53,179 bases of DNA from contig QHRF01000080.1 of NCBI GenBank assembly GCA_003220055.1, positions 1-53,179 on the forward strand, written 5' to 3'. The DNA is from Verrucomicrobiota bacterium. Its GTDB lineage: Bacteria; Verrucomicrobiota; Verrucomicrobiia; Chthoniobacterales; UBA10450. Both the position numbers and the translations under genes were made by a program. Below are positions 33,289-42,064 of this stretch, piece by piece (the stretch's first letter is position 1; the number at the start of each line of letters is the position of its first letter). A model generated the notes under the pieces. It made no database searches, was not told the DNA's origin, and worked only from the letters and a program-made list of their open reading frames with translations.

Positions 33289-34701
33289 ATGCGCCATCAA
33301 CGATCTCTTTTCGCAAAGATCCGCGAACGCGCATTCGCACCTGTTGATATCGCGTCGATCGTTTTCTTCCGCGTCGCATTCGGTTTGGTGATGGTGGCAG
33401 AGGTTGTCCTGATGCGTAACCAAATTGCCACCTACTGGATCCAGCCGCGGTTTCTATTCAAGTACTACGGGTTTTCCTGGGTTCATCTCTGGCCCGGCAA
33501 TGGAGTCTACATTCATTGGACCGTGTTCGGCGTCCTGGCGGCATTTATAGCTGCCGGATTTCTCTATCGCATTAGCGCCGTGCTTTTTTTCCTCAGCTGC
33601 AGCTATTTCTTTCTTCTCGATGAAGGCCGGTATGTAAACCACACCTACCTGATGTGCCTTTTTGGGTTCCTCTTGATTTTCATTCCGGCCCACCGCGCGT
33701 TCTCAGTCGACGCATGGCTGCGGCCTAAACTTCGTTCCCAGACTGCGCCGGCCTGGGCGCTGTGGTTGCTCCGCGCCCAAATGGCTGTGGTCTATTTTTT
33801 TGCTGGCATAGCAAAGGTTTCGTCGGATTGGCTCCACGGCGAACCTATGCGGGCCTGGCTGACGCACATCATCCATTCACCGTTGATTGACAGATTTTCC
33901 CACTACCGATGGACTCCCTATCTTGCGAGTTACGCCGCATTGCTGCTCGATTTGCTAGCCGCTCCGCTTCTTTTGTGGCGGCGTACTCGTCTGGCGACCT
34001 TTTGTTTGGTCGTTTTTTTTCACATCCTCAATGAGCAATTCTTTCCAATTGGCGTTTTTCCCTGGCTCGCGATCGCTGGAACTACAACTTTTCTCTCACC
34101 AAGCTGGCCGCGTCGGATCATGTCCCTCGTCCGCCCCACCGCCGCGTTGCTATCAATCAAAAAAGTCGCACCGCTTCCTCATAAAAAGCAGATCCTAGTA
34201 TTTAGTTTCGTCGCGACTTACGTCGCCATTCAAATTTTGGTGCCGTTGGCGCACTTCTTCTATCCCGGCGGCATCGAATGGACCTACGCAGAACATCATT
34301 TTGCATGGCAAATGATGGTTCGCCGCAAAAGCACGACCGCTTTTTTTTACGTTACCGATCCTAATAACGGCGAAACGTATCAAGTGAAGCCGCGCGATTA
34401 CCTCGATCCCCGCCAGATTGCCCGCATGGGGTGGAGGCCGGACATGGTGCAACAATTCGCCCGTTACCTCACCACTGTCATGCTTCGAGCCGGCCCCGAG
34501 CCGCTCAAGGTGCAAGTGCGAATGTTCGTCTCCATCAACGGTCGAAAGCCGCAATTAGTTTTCGATCCAAATGTCGATCTGGCCGCGGAGCCGCATGTTT
34601 GGGGCCGGCCGCGCTGGCTTCTGCAAATCCACGGACCGCTTCCGCCGGTTGGCCAGGATTTTACTCAAAATCTTTTTGTCACCAGCTCCGAAGGAGATTG
34701 A
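33289..34701 (+). CDS. HTTM-domain membrane protein (vitamin K-dependent gamma-carboxylase-like)
   Basis: The frame opens at a GTG (33274); ATG 33289 (MRHQRSLFAKIRERAF) is chosen (470 residues). The N-terminal half has the horizontally transferred transmembrane (HTTM) pattern: PVDIASIVFFRVAFGLVMV, YFFLLDEGRYVNHTYLMCLFGFLL, WALWLLRAQMAVVYFFAGIAKVSSDWLHGEPM and HILNEQFFPIGVFPWLAIAG. This matches the carboxylase-like membrane core. The C-terminal ~170 residues form a soluble beta-rich domain (HFAWQMMVRRKSTTAFFYV), like the periplasmic domain of VKGC homologues. Role in bacteria is not established. thrS follows. Confidence 0.85.
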   Translation: MRHQRSLFAKIRERAFAPVDIASIVFFRVAFGLVMVAEVVLMRNQIATYWIQPRFLFKYYGFSWVHLWPGNGVYIHWTVFGVLAAFIAAGFLYRISAVLFFLSCSYFFLLDEGRYVNHTYLMCLFGFLLIFIPAHRAFSVDAWLRPKLRSQTAPAWALWLLRAQMAVVYFFAGIAKVSSDWLHGEPMRAWLTHIIHSPLIDRFSHYRWTPYLASYAALLLDLLAAPLLLWRRTRLATFCLVVFFHILNEQFFPIGVFPWLAIAGTTTFLSPSWPRRIMSLVRPTAALLSIKKVAPLPHKKQILVFSFVATYVAIQILVPLAHFFYPGGIEWTYAEHHFAWQMMVRRKSTTAFFYVTDPNNGETYQVKPRDYLDPRQIARMGWRPDMVQQFARYLTTVMLRAGPEPLKVQVRMFVSINGRKPQLVFDPNVDLAAEPHVWGRPRWLLQIHGPLPPVGQDFTQNLFVTSSEGD

Positions 34702-34789
34702 TTCTTTGTCGGTCCTAGGCGAATCCCTTCTTGCGCGACAAATTCTTCGTGTCCTTCATCTGCTTCGTGGTTAATTTCACCGGCCTTTC

Positions 34790-36730
34790 ATGAACGAAGA
34801 TCGCAAAACTTTAGAACAGCGTGCGCAGATGACAGACATCGAGCGTCTTCGTCATTCGGCATCCCATGTTCTGGCCACCGCGATCTTAAAAATCTGGCCG
34901 GAAGCGCAGTTCGCTGCCGGTCCGCCGGTCGAGAACGGTTTTTATTACGATGTCGATCTTCCGCACCGCATTTCGCCGGACGATTTCGAAAAAATCGAGG
35001 CCGAGATGAAAAAGGAGATCAAAGCGAACCATCCGTTCGAAAAGATGGAGGTCTCGCGCGACGAAGGGCTGGCGATGGGGAAAAAAGGACGGCTCGCCGC
35101 GCTGAGCGATCGGCCTCAGCCGAGCAAATTTAAGATCGACATCATCGAAAACATTCCGCCCGGCGAAAAGATCTCGCTCTATCGGAATGGCGACTTCATC
35201 GATCTCTGCGCCGGGCCGCACGTGATGCGCACCGGAAACATCGGCGCGTTCAAGCTCACTAGCGTTGCCAGCGCCTATTACAAAGGCGACGAAAAGAATC
35301 CGCAGCTTCAACGCGTTTACGGCACCGCGTTCAAAACGAAAAAGGAACTCGACGATTATTTCGCGATGCTCGAGGAAGGGAAAAAGCGCGACCATCGCAA
35401 GCTCGGGCGCGAACTGGAAATATTTGTCTTGGACGACGACGTCGGTCCCGGTTTGCCAATGTGGCTGCCGCGCGGCGCCGCGATCATTGACGAGCTAGAG
35501 AAACTTGCGCGAGAAACCGAGTTCGCCGCCGGCTATCAACGTGTCCGTACTCCGCACATCGCCCGTGAAATTCTCTATAAGAAGAGCGGACACCTTCCTT
35601 ATTACGCCGAATCGATGTTCCCGCCGATGCAGTTGAAGCGCGAAGGCAAAGATGTCGATGTAAAGAGACAGCGTTTCGAAGCGCTAAATGCAATTGTCGA
35701 AGCAAAAAAGGAAACGCCAGAACAGTATCGGGAATTCAAAGAGCTCCAACACGAATTGCTCGACTCCGACAAATACTACCTCAAGGCGATGAACTGCCCG
35801 CATCATCACAAGTTGTTTGCGGCGGTGCCGCGGAGTTATCGCGATCTGCCGCTGCGGCTGGCGGAGTACGGGACCTGTTACCGATACGAACAGAGCGGCG
35901 AGTTGTTCGGGCTGATGCGGGTGCGCTCGATGCAAATGAACGACGCGCATCTCTATATGACGCCGGAGCAGTTCGAAGCGGAGTTCAACGGCGTGAACCA
36001 GATGTATCTGAATTATTTCAAGCTCTTCGGGATCGAGAAATATCTGATGCGTTTCTCGACGCACGATCCGACGAAGCTCGGCCAAAAATTCGTCGATGAA
36101 CCGGAGTTTTGGAAACAAACCGAAGTGATGACGCGCAACGTCTTAAAGGATTCGGGAATCAATTATGTCGAGGTTCCCAACGAAGCCGCGTTTTACGGAC
36201 CGAAGATCGACGTCCAAGCGTGGAGCGTGATTGGCCGCGAATTTTCGATTGCGACCAATCAAGTCGATTTCGCGCAGCCGCGCCGGTTCAATCTCGTTTA
36301 CAAAGACAAAGACAACACCGAGAAGACACCGCTTTGCATTCATCGCGCACCCCTCGGCACCCATGAGCGATTCATCGGATTCTTAATCGAACATTACGCC
36401 GGCAATTTCCCGCTGTGGCTGTCGCCTGAGCAGGTGCGCATCCTCACGATTGGCGACGACGCGAAGCTGATCGATTATTCGATGTCGATCTTAAATGAGT
36501 TGCGCGCGCATCAAGTTCGTGCCGAGATCGAGAAGAGCACCGATCAGATCAACGGCAAGATTCAGCGCGCCGAGCAAATGAAAGTTCACACCATGTTCGT
36601 AATCGGTAAACGCGACATGGAAGCCGACGCCGTCAGCGTCCGAATTCACGGTAAAGGAAATCTCGGCGCCAAACCGCGCGCAGAAGCAATCGCAGAGCTT
36701 CTATCGTCGATCAAAGAACGCCGCGCTTGA
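34790..36730 (+). CDS. thrS: Threonyl-tRNA synthetase lacking the TGS domain
   Basis: 646 residues. The protein starts directly with the editing (N2) domain: HSASHVLA with the HxxxH metal motif and LCAGPHVMRTG with the catalytic Cys. The TGS domain usual at the N-terminus of bacterial ThrS is absent. The catalytic core has motif 2 (YGTCYRYEQSGELFGLMRVRSMQMNDAH), AMNCPHHHKLF with the zinc-binding Cys, and the motif 3 HRAPLGTHERFIGFLIEHYAG. An extra ~40-residue insert (REGKDVDVKRQRFEALNAI...) sits between MFPPMQLK and KYYLKAMNCP. The anticodon-binding domain is C-terminal. It charges tRNA-Thr. Confidence 0.97.
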   Translation: MNEDRKTLEQRAQMTDIERLRHSASHVLATAILKIWPEAQFAAGPPVENGFYYDVDLPHRISPDDFEKIEAEMKKEIKANHPFEKMEVSRDEGLAMGKKGRLAALSDRPQPSKFKIDIIENIPPGEKISLYRNGDFIDLCAGPHVMRTGNIGAFKLTSVASAYYKGDEKNPQLQRVYGTAFKTKKELDDYFAMLEEGKKRDHRKLGRELEIFVLDDDVGPGLPMWLPRGAAIIDELEKLARETEFAAGYQRVRTPHIAREILYKKSGHLPYYAESMFPPMQLKREGKDVDVKRQRFEALNAIVEAKKETPEQYREFKELQHELLDSDKYYLKAMNCPHHHKLFAAVPRSYRDLPLRLAEYGTCYRYEQSGELFGLMRVRSMQMNDAHLYMTPEQFEAEFNGVNQMYLNYFKLFGIEKYLMRFSTHDPTKLGQKFVDEPEFWKQTEVMTRNVLKDSGINYVEVPNEAAFYGPKIDVQAWSVIGREFSIATNQVDFAQPRRFNLVYKDKDNTEKTPLCIHRAPLGTHERFIGFLIEHYAGNFPLWLSPEQVRILTIGDDAKLIDYSMSILNELRAHQVRAEIEKSTDQINGKIQRAEQMKVHTMFVIGKRDMEADAVSVRIHGKGNLGAKPRAEAIAELLSSIKERRA

Positions 36731-36773
36731 TTTCGGCTGGGCGAAACGGCATCGAATCGTTTAGAATTTTCGA

Positions 36774-38603
36774 ATGGATCTCCCCAGTTCCCTGAAGAAG
36801 CATTTTGGCTACGACGAATTTCGGCCATTGCAGGAGGAGATCGTAAGCGATGCACTTGCGGGTCGCGACGTGTTTGCGTTGATGCCGACGGGCGGCGGGA
36901 AATCGCTTTGCTTTCAATTGCCGGCGTTGTTGCGTGATGGACTGACGATTGTGATTTCACCGCTCATCTCGTTAATGAAAGACCAGGTGGATGCCCTGCA
37001 AACGAGCGGGATCGCAGCGACATTTCTGAATTCGGCGCTGGATCGACATGAAGCGGTCGAGCGGTTACGCGGATTGAATCGTGGTCAATACCGGATGCTC
37101 TACCTCGCGCCCGAGCGGTTGATGCTCGACGGATTTTTGGAGCGCGCTCTGAACTGGAACATCACTCAGATCGCAATCGACGAAGCGCATTGCATCAGCG
37201 AATGGGGCCACGATTTCCGGCCGGAGTATCGTGAGTTGAAAAAACTGCGCAGACATTTACCAGATGTGCCGATCATGGCGCTAACAGCGACTGCGACCAA
37301 GCGGGTACGCAAAGATATTGTCGATCAATTGCATTTGGACAACGCGCGATGCTACGTCGCGAGTTTTAATCGTCCGAACCTGACCTATCGCGTCGTTCCG
37401 AAATCATCGCCCTACGAACAAGTGCTCACGTTCATTCGGAGCCGGCCCAACGAGAGCGGAATTGTTTATTGCGCGAGCAGAAAGACGGCGGATTCGTTGG
37501 CGACAAAGTTGAACGACGATGGAGTCAAAGCGAAGCCGTATCACGCCGGACTCCAAGCGAAAGAGCGGACAAAACATCAGGAACTTTTTCTGCGCGACGA
37601 CGCGCGCGTGATCACGGCGACGATTGCGTTCGGAATGGGGATCAACAAACCGAATGTCCGTTTTGTTGTTCATCACGATCTGCCGAAGAACATCGAAAGT
37701 TATTATCAAGAAACGGGACGGGCCGGGCGCGATGGCTTGCCCAGTGAATGTGAGCTGCTCTTCAGCGCGAGCGATGTCGTGAAACAACGACGCTTCATCG
37801 AGGAAAAAAGCGAACGCGAGCAGCGCATCGCGCGGGAACAACTGCGCGACATGATTCATTACGCCGAAACCCGCGACTGCCGGCGCGCAACGCTACTGAA
37901 ATACTTCGGTGAGGAATTTCCGGCCTCATGCAATGGCTGCGATAATTGTCTGGAGCCGCGGGAAACGTTCGATGGCACGGTGCCAGCGCAGAAATTCTTG
38001 TCGTGTATTCAGCGTGTGCGGCAAAAGAGCGGGTTTTCTTTCGGCCTGAATCACATTGTCGATGTTCTGAATGGCGCTGATACGGAACCGATTCGGCAGC
38101 GCGGCCATGATCAACTTTCAACCTACGGCATTGGTCAGGATCTAAAACGCGGCGCGTGGCTGGCGATCGGGCGGGAATTGTTGCGACTCGGATTGGTGAC
38201 GGCGGCACCGGGTAGATTCGCGACTCTCGAACTGACCGAGGCCGGTTGGGCGGCGTTGCGGGAGCGAAAACAGATCACATTGACCAAGCCATACGAGGTC
38301 CAGGAGAAAAAACGATCGAAACGTCGTACCGGCGAAATCGAATGCGACGAAGCGCTCTTCGAAAAGCTGCGGACTTTGCGCCGCAAACTCGCCGACGAAC
38401 GCGATGTGCCCGCCTACATCATTTTTTCCGATGTGGCGCTGCGCGAAATGGCACGCGCTTATCCGACGACGACGGCCGAGTTCGGTCGAATTCCCGGCGT
38501 TGGTCAGCAAAAGCTGCGCGATTTTGCGGAACCGTTTACGACAGCAATCGCGGAATATCTTGCGAAAAGATCCAGGCAGTCTGCGAAAGCCATCGAAGCC
38601 TGA
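36774..38603 (+). CDS. recQ: ATP-dependent DNA helicase RecQ
   Basis: 609 residues. Helicase motif I is ALMPTGGGKSLCFQLPAL, motif II IDEAHCISEWGHDFRPEY, motif III MALTATAT and motif VI QETGRAGRDGLPS. The RQC zinc-binding cluster is CRRATLLKYFGEEFPASCNGCDNC, followed by a winged helix, and the C-terminal HRDC domain is FEKLRTLRRKLADERDVPAYIIFSDVALREMA. RecQ unwinds DNA during recombination repair. The ATG used is 43 bp after thrS. Confidence 0.97.
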   Translation: MDLPSSLKKHFGYDEFRPLQEEIVSDALAGRDVFALMPTGGGKSLCFQLPALLRDGLTIVISPLISLMKDQVDALQTSGIAATFLNSALDRHEAVERLRGLNRGQYRMLYLAPERLMLDGFLERALNWNITQIAIDEAHCISEWGHDFRPEYRELKKLRRHLPDVPIMALTATATKRVRKDIVDQLHLDNARCYVASFNRPNLTYRVVPKSSPYEQVLTFIRSRPNESGIVYCASRKTADSLATKLNDDGVKAKPYHAGLQAKERTKHQELFLRDDARVITATIAFGMGINKPNVRFVVHHDLPKNIESYYQETGRAGRDGLPSECELLFSASDVVKQRRFIEEKSEREQRIAREQLRDMIHYAETRDCRRATLLKYFGEEFPASCNGCDNCLEPRETFDGTVPAQKFLSCIQRVRQKSGFSFGLNHIVDVLNGADTEPIRQRGHDQLSTYGIGQDLKRGAWLAIGRELLRLGLVTAAPGRFATLELTEAGWAALRERKQITLTKPYEVQEKKRSKRRTGEIECDEALFEKLRTLRRKLADERDVPAYIIFSDVALREMARAYPTTTAEFGRIPGVGQQKLRDFAEPFTTAIAEYLAKRSRQSAKAIEA

Positions 38604-38746
38604 TCAATTATTGTTTTTCTCCTTCCATGCGGTTCGCCGGCCGCGCAGGGCCCATGGACGTCCTGGCATGGACTTTCCTGGCGGCCAATTTCGCTGTTAG
38701 TCTTGGATTGACGTTTCCTATTCACCGGCTTTAACGACTCAACTCC

Positions 38747-40321
38747 ATGCGGCGGCATTTGCCTTTTCTTCTGATCCTTGTCGGAATGGCGATCGTTCGT
38801 TTCGTCATTTTGTTCGTCTCGCAAACCCACGTCACTAGTGATGAAGCGATCATCGGGTTGATGGCGAAACACATTCTCGAGGGCCGCTATTTTCCATTTT
38901 ATTTTTACGGCATCTCCTACAATGCCTCCTGCGCATGGGAAGCGTACCTTGCGGTTGTCCCGTTCGCGATCGCCGGCGTCGGGGTGGTCGCGTTGAAGAT
39001 ACCGACGGTTTTGTTGTCACTCGCTTGTCTCGCGCTCTTTTACGCGATGACAACGCGGCTCTACTCCATTCGCGTGGCGACATTGGCCAGTCTCATCTTC
39101 GCGCTCTGGCCGGGATTACTGAAGTGGCACTTCCAGCCGCGCGGTTATGCATTTTACTTTTTGTTCATTCCGGCGCTGGTGATTTTGTTTCTAATCATCG
39201 AAAAGGAAAAGGTCCGGCGCGCGCGCGACTTTCTTTTCTTCGGACTCGTCTGCGGCATCGCCTTCTGGAGCATGGAACTTCTTCTCATCACTATCGTGGC
39301 GCTTTGGGCTTTGCTTTTTCTCCGGCGCAAATTTTCCATTCAGACTTTCGCCGTTTGCGTTGGCGGCTTCGTCATCGGCTACGCTCCCGCGATTTGGTGG
39401 AACCTGACTCATTCTCTCCGGAACTGGCATTTTTTGTTTTTCGAAAAACCTGAGGCCGGCGGTCTTGCGACGCGATTCGGCTTGCAGGCCTGGCGCGAGA
39501 TTTTTCTTTACGAAATGCCTAAGTTCTTTAGCGCAGAGACTGTCCTTTGGTATTACCCCGAAACACATTGGTCGGGTTACATTTTGTATTTTGTAACTGC
39601 GCTTGCCGTGGTGATCGCCGCCTGGGGCGCACTTCCAAAAATTCGAAATGCGTTCAGCTCGGGTTTTGCTACGACCGACACAAATAAAGATTTGCTGATG
39701 CTGATTTTGATCGGCGTAAGCTTTATTCCCTACATCATCGCACCGCTTCGCGTGCCGGGATATTTCCTTGGCGCGACATTTTTCATGTCGATCTTGATTG
39801 CTCGCTGCGTCAATCGTTTTGTTGGCGACAATAAAATGCTCGTCCGGACAGTGGGCGGAGCGATGCTTTTGGCAGTCCTCGTCTGCGGAGTTGATGCCCT
39901 GATCGAGACTGCCGCGCACAACCAAATCGAAACGTTGACGCTTTGTCCGAATCGACAGGATCACTGCATGATTCGGGTCCCCGGCAAAGACATTGACGCG
40001 ATCAAACAAGATCTCGAACAAAACCGAATCAAAGCGGTCTGGACCACGATCTCCTTTGTTTACCCATTGATCTTTGAGACTGGTGAAAAACTGATTGCCT
40101 CCGAATCGATTTTCGGAGTCGACCGCCCGGTTTATCCGCCTTCCATCCCAAAGCCGGAGCCAAGCAACGAGGACCGAACGGTTTTCGTTGTCGAAACAAA
40201 TTCGCCGTATCGGCCGGAAATTGAAACGATTCTCGCTCAAAAAGGCGGCGCGCCGCCACGAATTACCGAGCACGGTACGCTCACCGTGATTGAGCAACGC
40301 CTTGCCTCGGAGTCGCAGTGA
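38747..40321 (+). CDS. GT-C type membrane glycosyltransferase
   Basis: 524 residues with roughly eleven hydrophobic segments. The first loop contains THVTSDEAIIGLMAKHILEGRYFPFYFYG, the acidic first-loop motif of GT39/GT83-like enzymes. The C-terminal part is soluble (ALIETAAHNQIETLTLCPNRQDHCMIRVPGKDIDAIKQDL...). It overlaps the next gene (TGATG), so the two GT-C proteins are co-translated. Sugar and acceptor unknown. Confidence 0.8.
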   Translation: MRRHLPFLLILVGMAIVRFVILFVSQTHVTSDEAIIGLMAKHILEGRYFPFYFYGISYNASCAWEAYLAVVPFAIAGVGVVALKIPTVLLSLACLALFYAMTTRLYSIRVATLASLIFALWPGLLKWHFQPRGYAFYFLFIPALVILFLIIEKEKVRRARDFLFFGLVCGIAFWSMELLLITIVALWALLFLRRKFSIQTFAVCVGGFVIGYAPAIWWNLTHSLRNWHFLFFEKPEAGGLATRFGLQAWREIFLYEMPKFFSAETVLWYYPETHWSGYILYFVTALAVVIAAWGALPKIRNAFSSGFATTDTNKDLLMLILIGVSFIPYIIAPLRVPGYFLGATFFMSILIARCVNRFVGDNKMLVRTVGGAMLLAVLVCGVDALIETAAHNQIETLTLCPNRQDHCMIRVPGKDIDAIKQDLEQNRIKAVWTTISFVYPLIFETGEKLIASESIFGVDRPVYPPSIPKPEPSNEDRTVFVVETNSPYRPEIETILAQKGGAPPRITEHGTLTVIEQRLASESQ

Positions 40322-41817
40322 TGAAGTTATCCGAACAGAAACTGCGTTGGGCGATTGCTGGCCTCTGCCTGCTGGCTGCGATTCGCGTTTTTGTTTTTGC
40401 CGCCGCGTTCCCGTTTTTCAACAACGTAGACGAACAGGCGCATGTCGACCTTGTCGTCAAATATGCGCATGCCAAACTGCCGCGCAGCATCGAACCTTTC
40501 GCTTCCGACGCGGCGCTCTGCTTCGCGGTTTACAGCACGCCGGAATATTTCGTTAAACCGGAGCAGTACGGCGGACAGTATCCGCCGCCGAACTGGCTCT
40601 TACCGCGGGAACAGCTGCAAAAAGTCCTCGACGACGAAATTCCCTTTTGGGAGTCGCGATTGAATCACGAATCGGGCGAACCACCTCTTTATTACGCGCT
40701 CGCCGGCGGCTGGATGAATGTCGGTCACATCGTTGGCCTGCGGGGATTGCCACTGCTCTACTGGGTGCGTTTTCTCAACATCGGGCTCGCAGCCGCTCTC
40801 GTTTGGATTGGCTTCGCCGCAACAAGATCGACATTTCCGAACAATCAATTTCTGCAGCTCGGAGTCGCGATCTTGCTGGCGGTCTGGCCGCAGAGCGCCT
40901 TCTACTCAATTCAGGGTGACGCGCTGTCGCCACTTTGTTTCGGTATCGCGTTTCTCGGACTCACTAAGCTGGTGCAAAGCGAGCGCCCCGGAATTGTTGT
41001 CGCCGTTTGGACCGGCCTGGCCATTGCCGCGACTTGTCTTATCAAAACGAGCAATCTTCCGCTGCCACTGGTCGCAATCGGCGCGATCGCGTGGAAGATT
41101 TTTCTCAGCCCGAGGAACGGAAGTCTTCGACCACGCTTAATCACGCTCGGCGTCTTCCTTTTGTCACTGGCGGTGCCGCTCGGGATCTGGTTGGCGTGGA
41201 ATCATCACAATTTTGGCGACCTGACCGCGACCAAATCGAAAATCGAATTGTTAGGGTGGATCCGAAAGCCGTTTAGCGAATGGTGGTCGCATCCGATCTT
41301 CACACTGAACGGCATCACGGAATTTTGGCCGGGATTGATCGCGAGTTTCTGGCGCGGCGAATTTGTCTGGCACCTCCAGCGAATGGCTTCGACCGCGGCC
41401 GACGCGTTCTATGCAGTTTCATCCGCAATTATAATTCTCGCGACCGGCGTGCTCCTTTTGCGACGCCGATCGAACCCGGGCGATCAACGATTGATCCTAG
41501 CGGTCGCGCTTCTGAGTTTTTTGTCGATCGTCGCGTTTCTCGTCGTCTTATCGATCAGTTTTGATTTCGGCCAGTGCCCGTACCCGTCGCGCGAACATCC
41601 CTATTTCACATCCGGACGATTGTTGGACGCAGCCGCCATTCCTTTTTTCCTATTGTTCGTCTACGCCATTGATCGGTTCAGCGGCTGGACAAAACAGCAA
41701 TGGCTACGATGGACATTGCTCAGCGTCACTGTCCTGGTCGCGGTTGTTTCGCAATTAGAGGTCAACGCGCCGGCATTTTCCAGCCGGTACAATTTCTTTC
41801 AGCACCAAACGCCCTAG
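40321..41817 (+). CDS. DUF2142-like polytopic membrane protein, probable GT-C enzyme
   Basis: The frame opens at a GTG (40318); the ATG at 40321 overlaps the upstream stop (TGATG) and is chosen (498 residues). About eleven hydrophobic segments are seen. The first loop PFFNNVDEQAHVDLVVKYA matches DUF2142-type membrane proteins with a conserved DE-x-x-H. The loop also contains PPNWLLPREQLQ and SGEPPLYYALAGGWMNVG. Likely a lipid-linked sugar transferase acting in the periplasm. It pairs with the preceding GT-C gene. Confidence 0.78.
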   Translation: MKLSEQKLRWAIAGLCLLAAIRVFVFAAAFPFFNNVDEQAHVDLVVKYAHAKLPRSIEPFASDAALCFAVYSTPEYFVKPEQYGGQYPPPNWLLPREQLQKVLDDEIPFWESRLNHESGEPPLYYALAGGWMNVGHIVGLRGLPLLYWVRFLNIGLAAALVWIGFAATRSTFPNNQFLQLGVAILLAVWPQSAFYSIQGDALSPLCFGIAFLGLTKLVQSERPGIVVAVWTGLAIAATCLIKTSNLPLPLVAIGAIAWKIFLSPRNGSLRPRLITLGVFLLSLAVPLGIWLAWNHHNFGDLTATKSKIELLGWIRKPFSEWWSHPIFTLNGITEFWPGLIASFWRGEFVWHLQRMASTAADAFYAVSSAIIILATGVLLLRRRSNPGDQRLILAVALLSFLSIVAFLVVLSISFDFGQCPYPSREHPYFTSGRLLDAAAIPFFLLFVYAIDRFSGWTKQQWLRWTLLSVTVLVAVVSQLEVNAPAFSSRYNFFQHQTP

Positions 41818-41832
41818 CTGCGTCGCGGCTGT

Positions 41833-42024
41833 TTATTTGCGTTTACGTTTTCGGGTCGGCAGATTTTTGCGCTTGGTCTTGGCCACTCTCCGAAGTTCTT
41901 TTCGGCTCATCGATTTGTACATGCTTCTCGATGCGCCGCGCAGTGATGATTTCGACCGCTTACCGCGCTTAGCCGCTAGCGCCGCGCCCGCCGCCATTTG
42001 TTGTTTCTTTGATCTTGCTGGCAT
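41833..42024 (-). CDS. Small basic DUF3008 family protein
   Basis: 63 residues, very rich in Lys/Arg/Ser. MPARSKKQQMAAGAALAAKRG followed by SLRGASRSMYKSMSRKELRRVAKTKRKNLP matches the DUF3008 pattern (MPAKSKAQQ...SMSEKELEELA-TKR). Function unknown; the charge suggests nucleic-acid binding. It is the last member of the minus-strand run that begins at recO, 40 bp after the permease. Confidence 0.85.
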   Translation of the reverse strand: MPARSKKQQMAAGAALAAKRGKRSKSSLRGASRSMYKSMSRKELRRVAKTKRKNLPTRKRKRK

Positions 42025-42064
42025 AGCAAGAATGTTTCGCCGCCCGCAGGCGAAACGGATTTAC

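Noticed and set aside
33172-33423. Upstream 84 residues of the methyltransferase ORF
   Set aside because: They overlap the divergent HTTM gene start and have no family similarity; the ATG at 33171 fits the signal peptide and the family.
38627-38734. Possible 35-residue hydrophobic ORF between recQ and the GT-C gene
   Set aside because: It has a start and stop but no recognisable similarity or ribosome-binding site, and it lies in the gap by chance as likely as not.
39191-40297. Long antisense ORF of 368 residues opposite the GT-C gene
   Set aside because: It is a shadow frame; the plus-strand frame has clear membrane-protein structure and coupling to the next gene.
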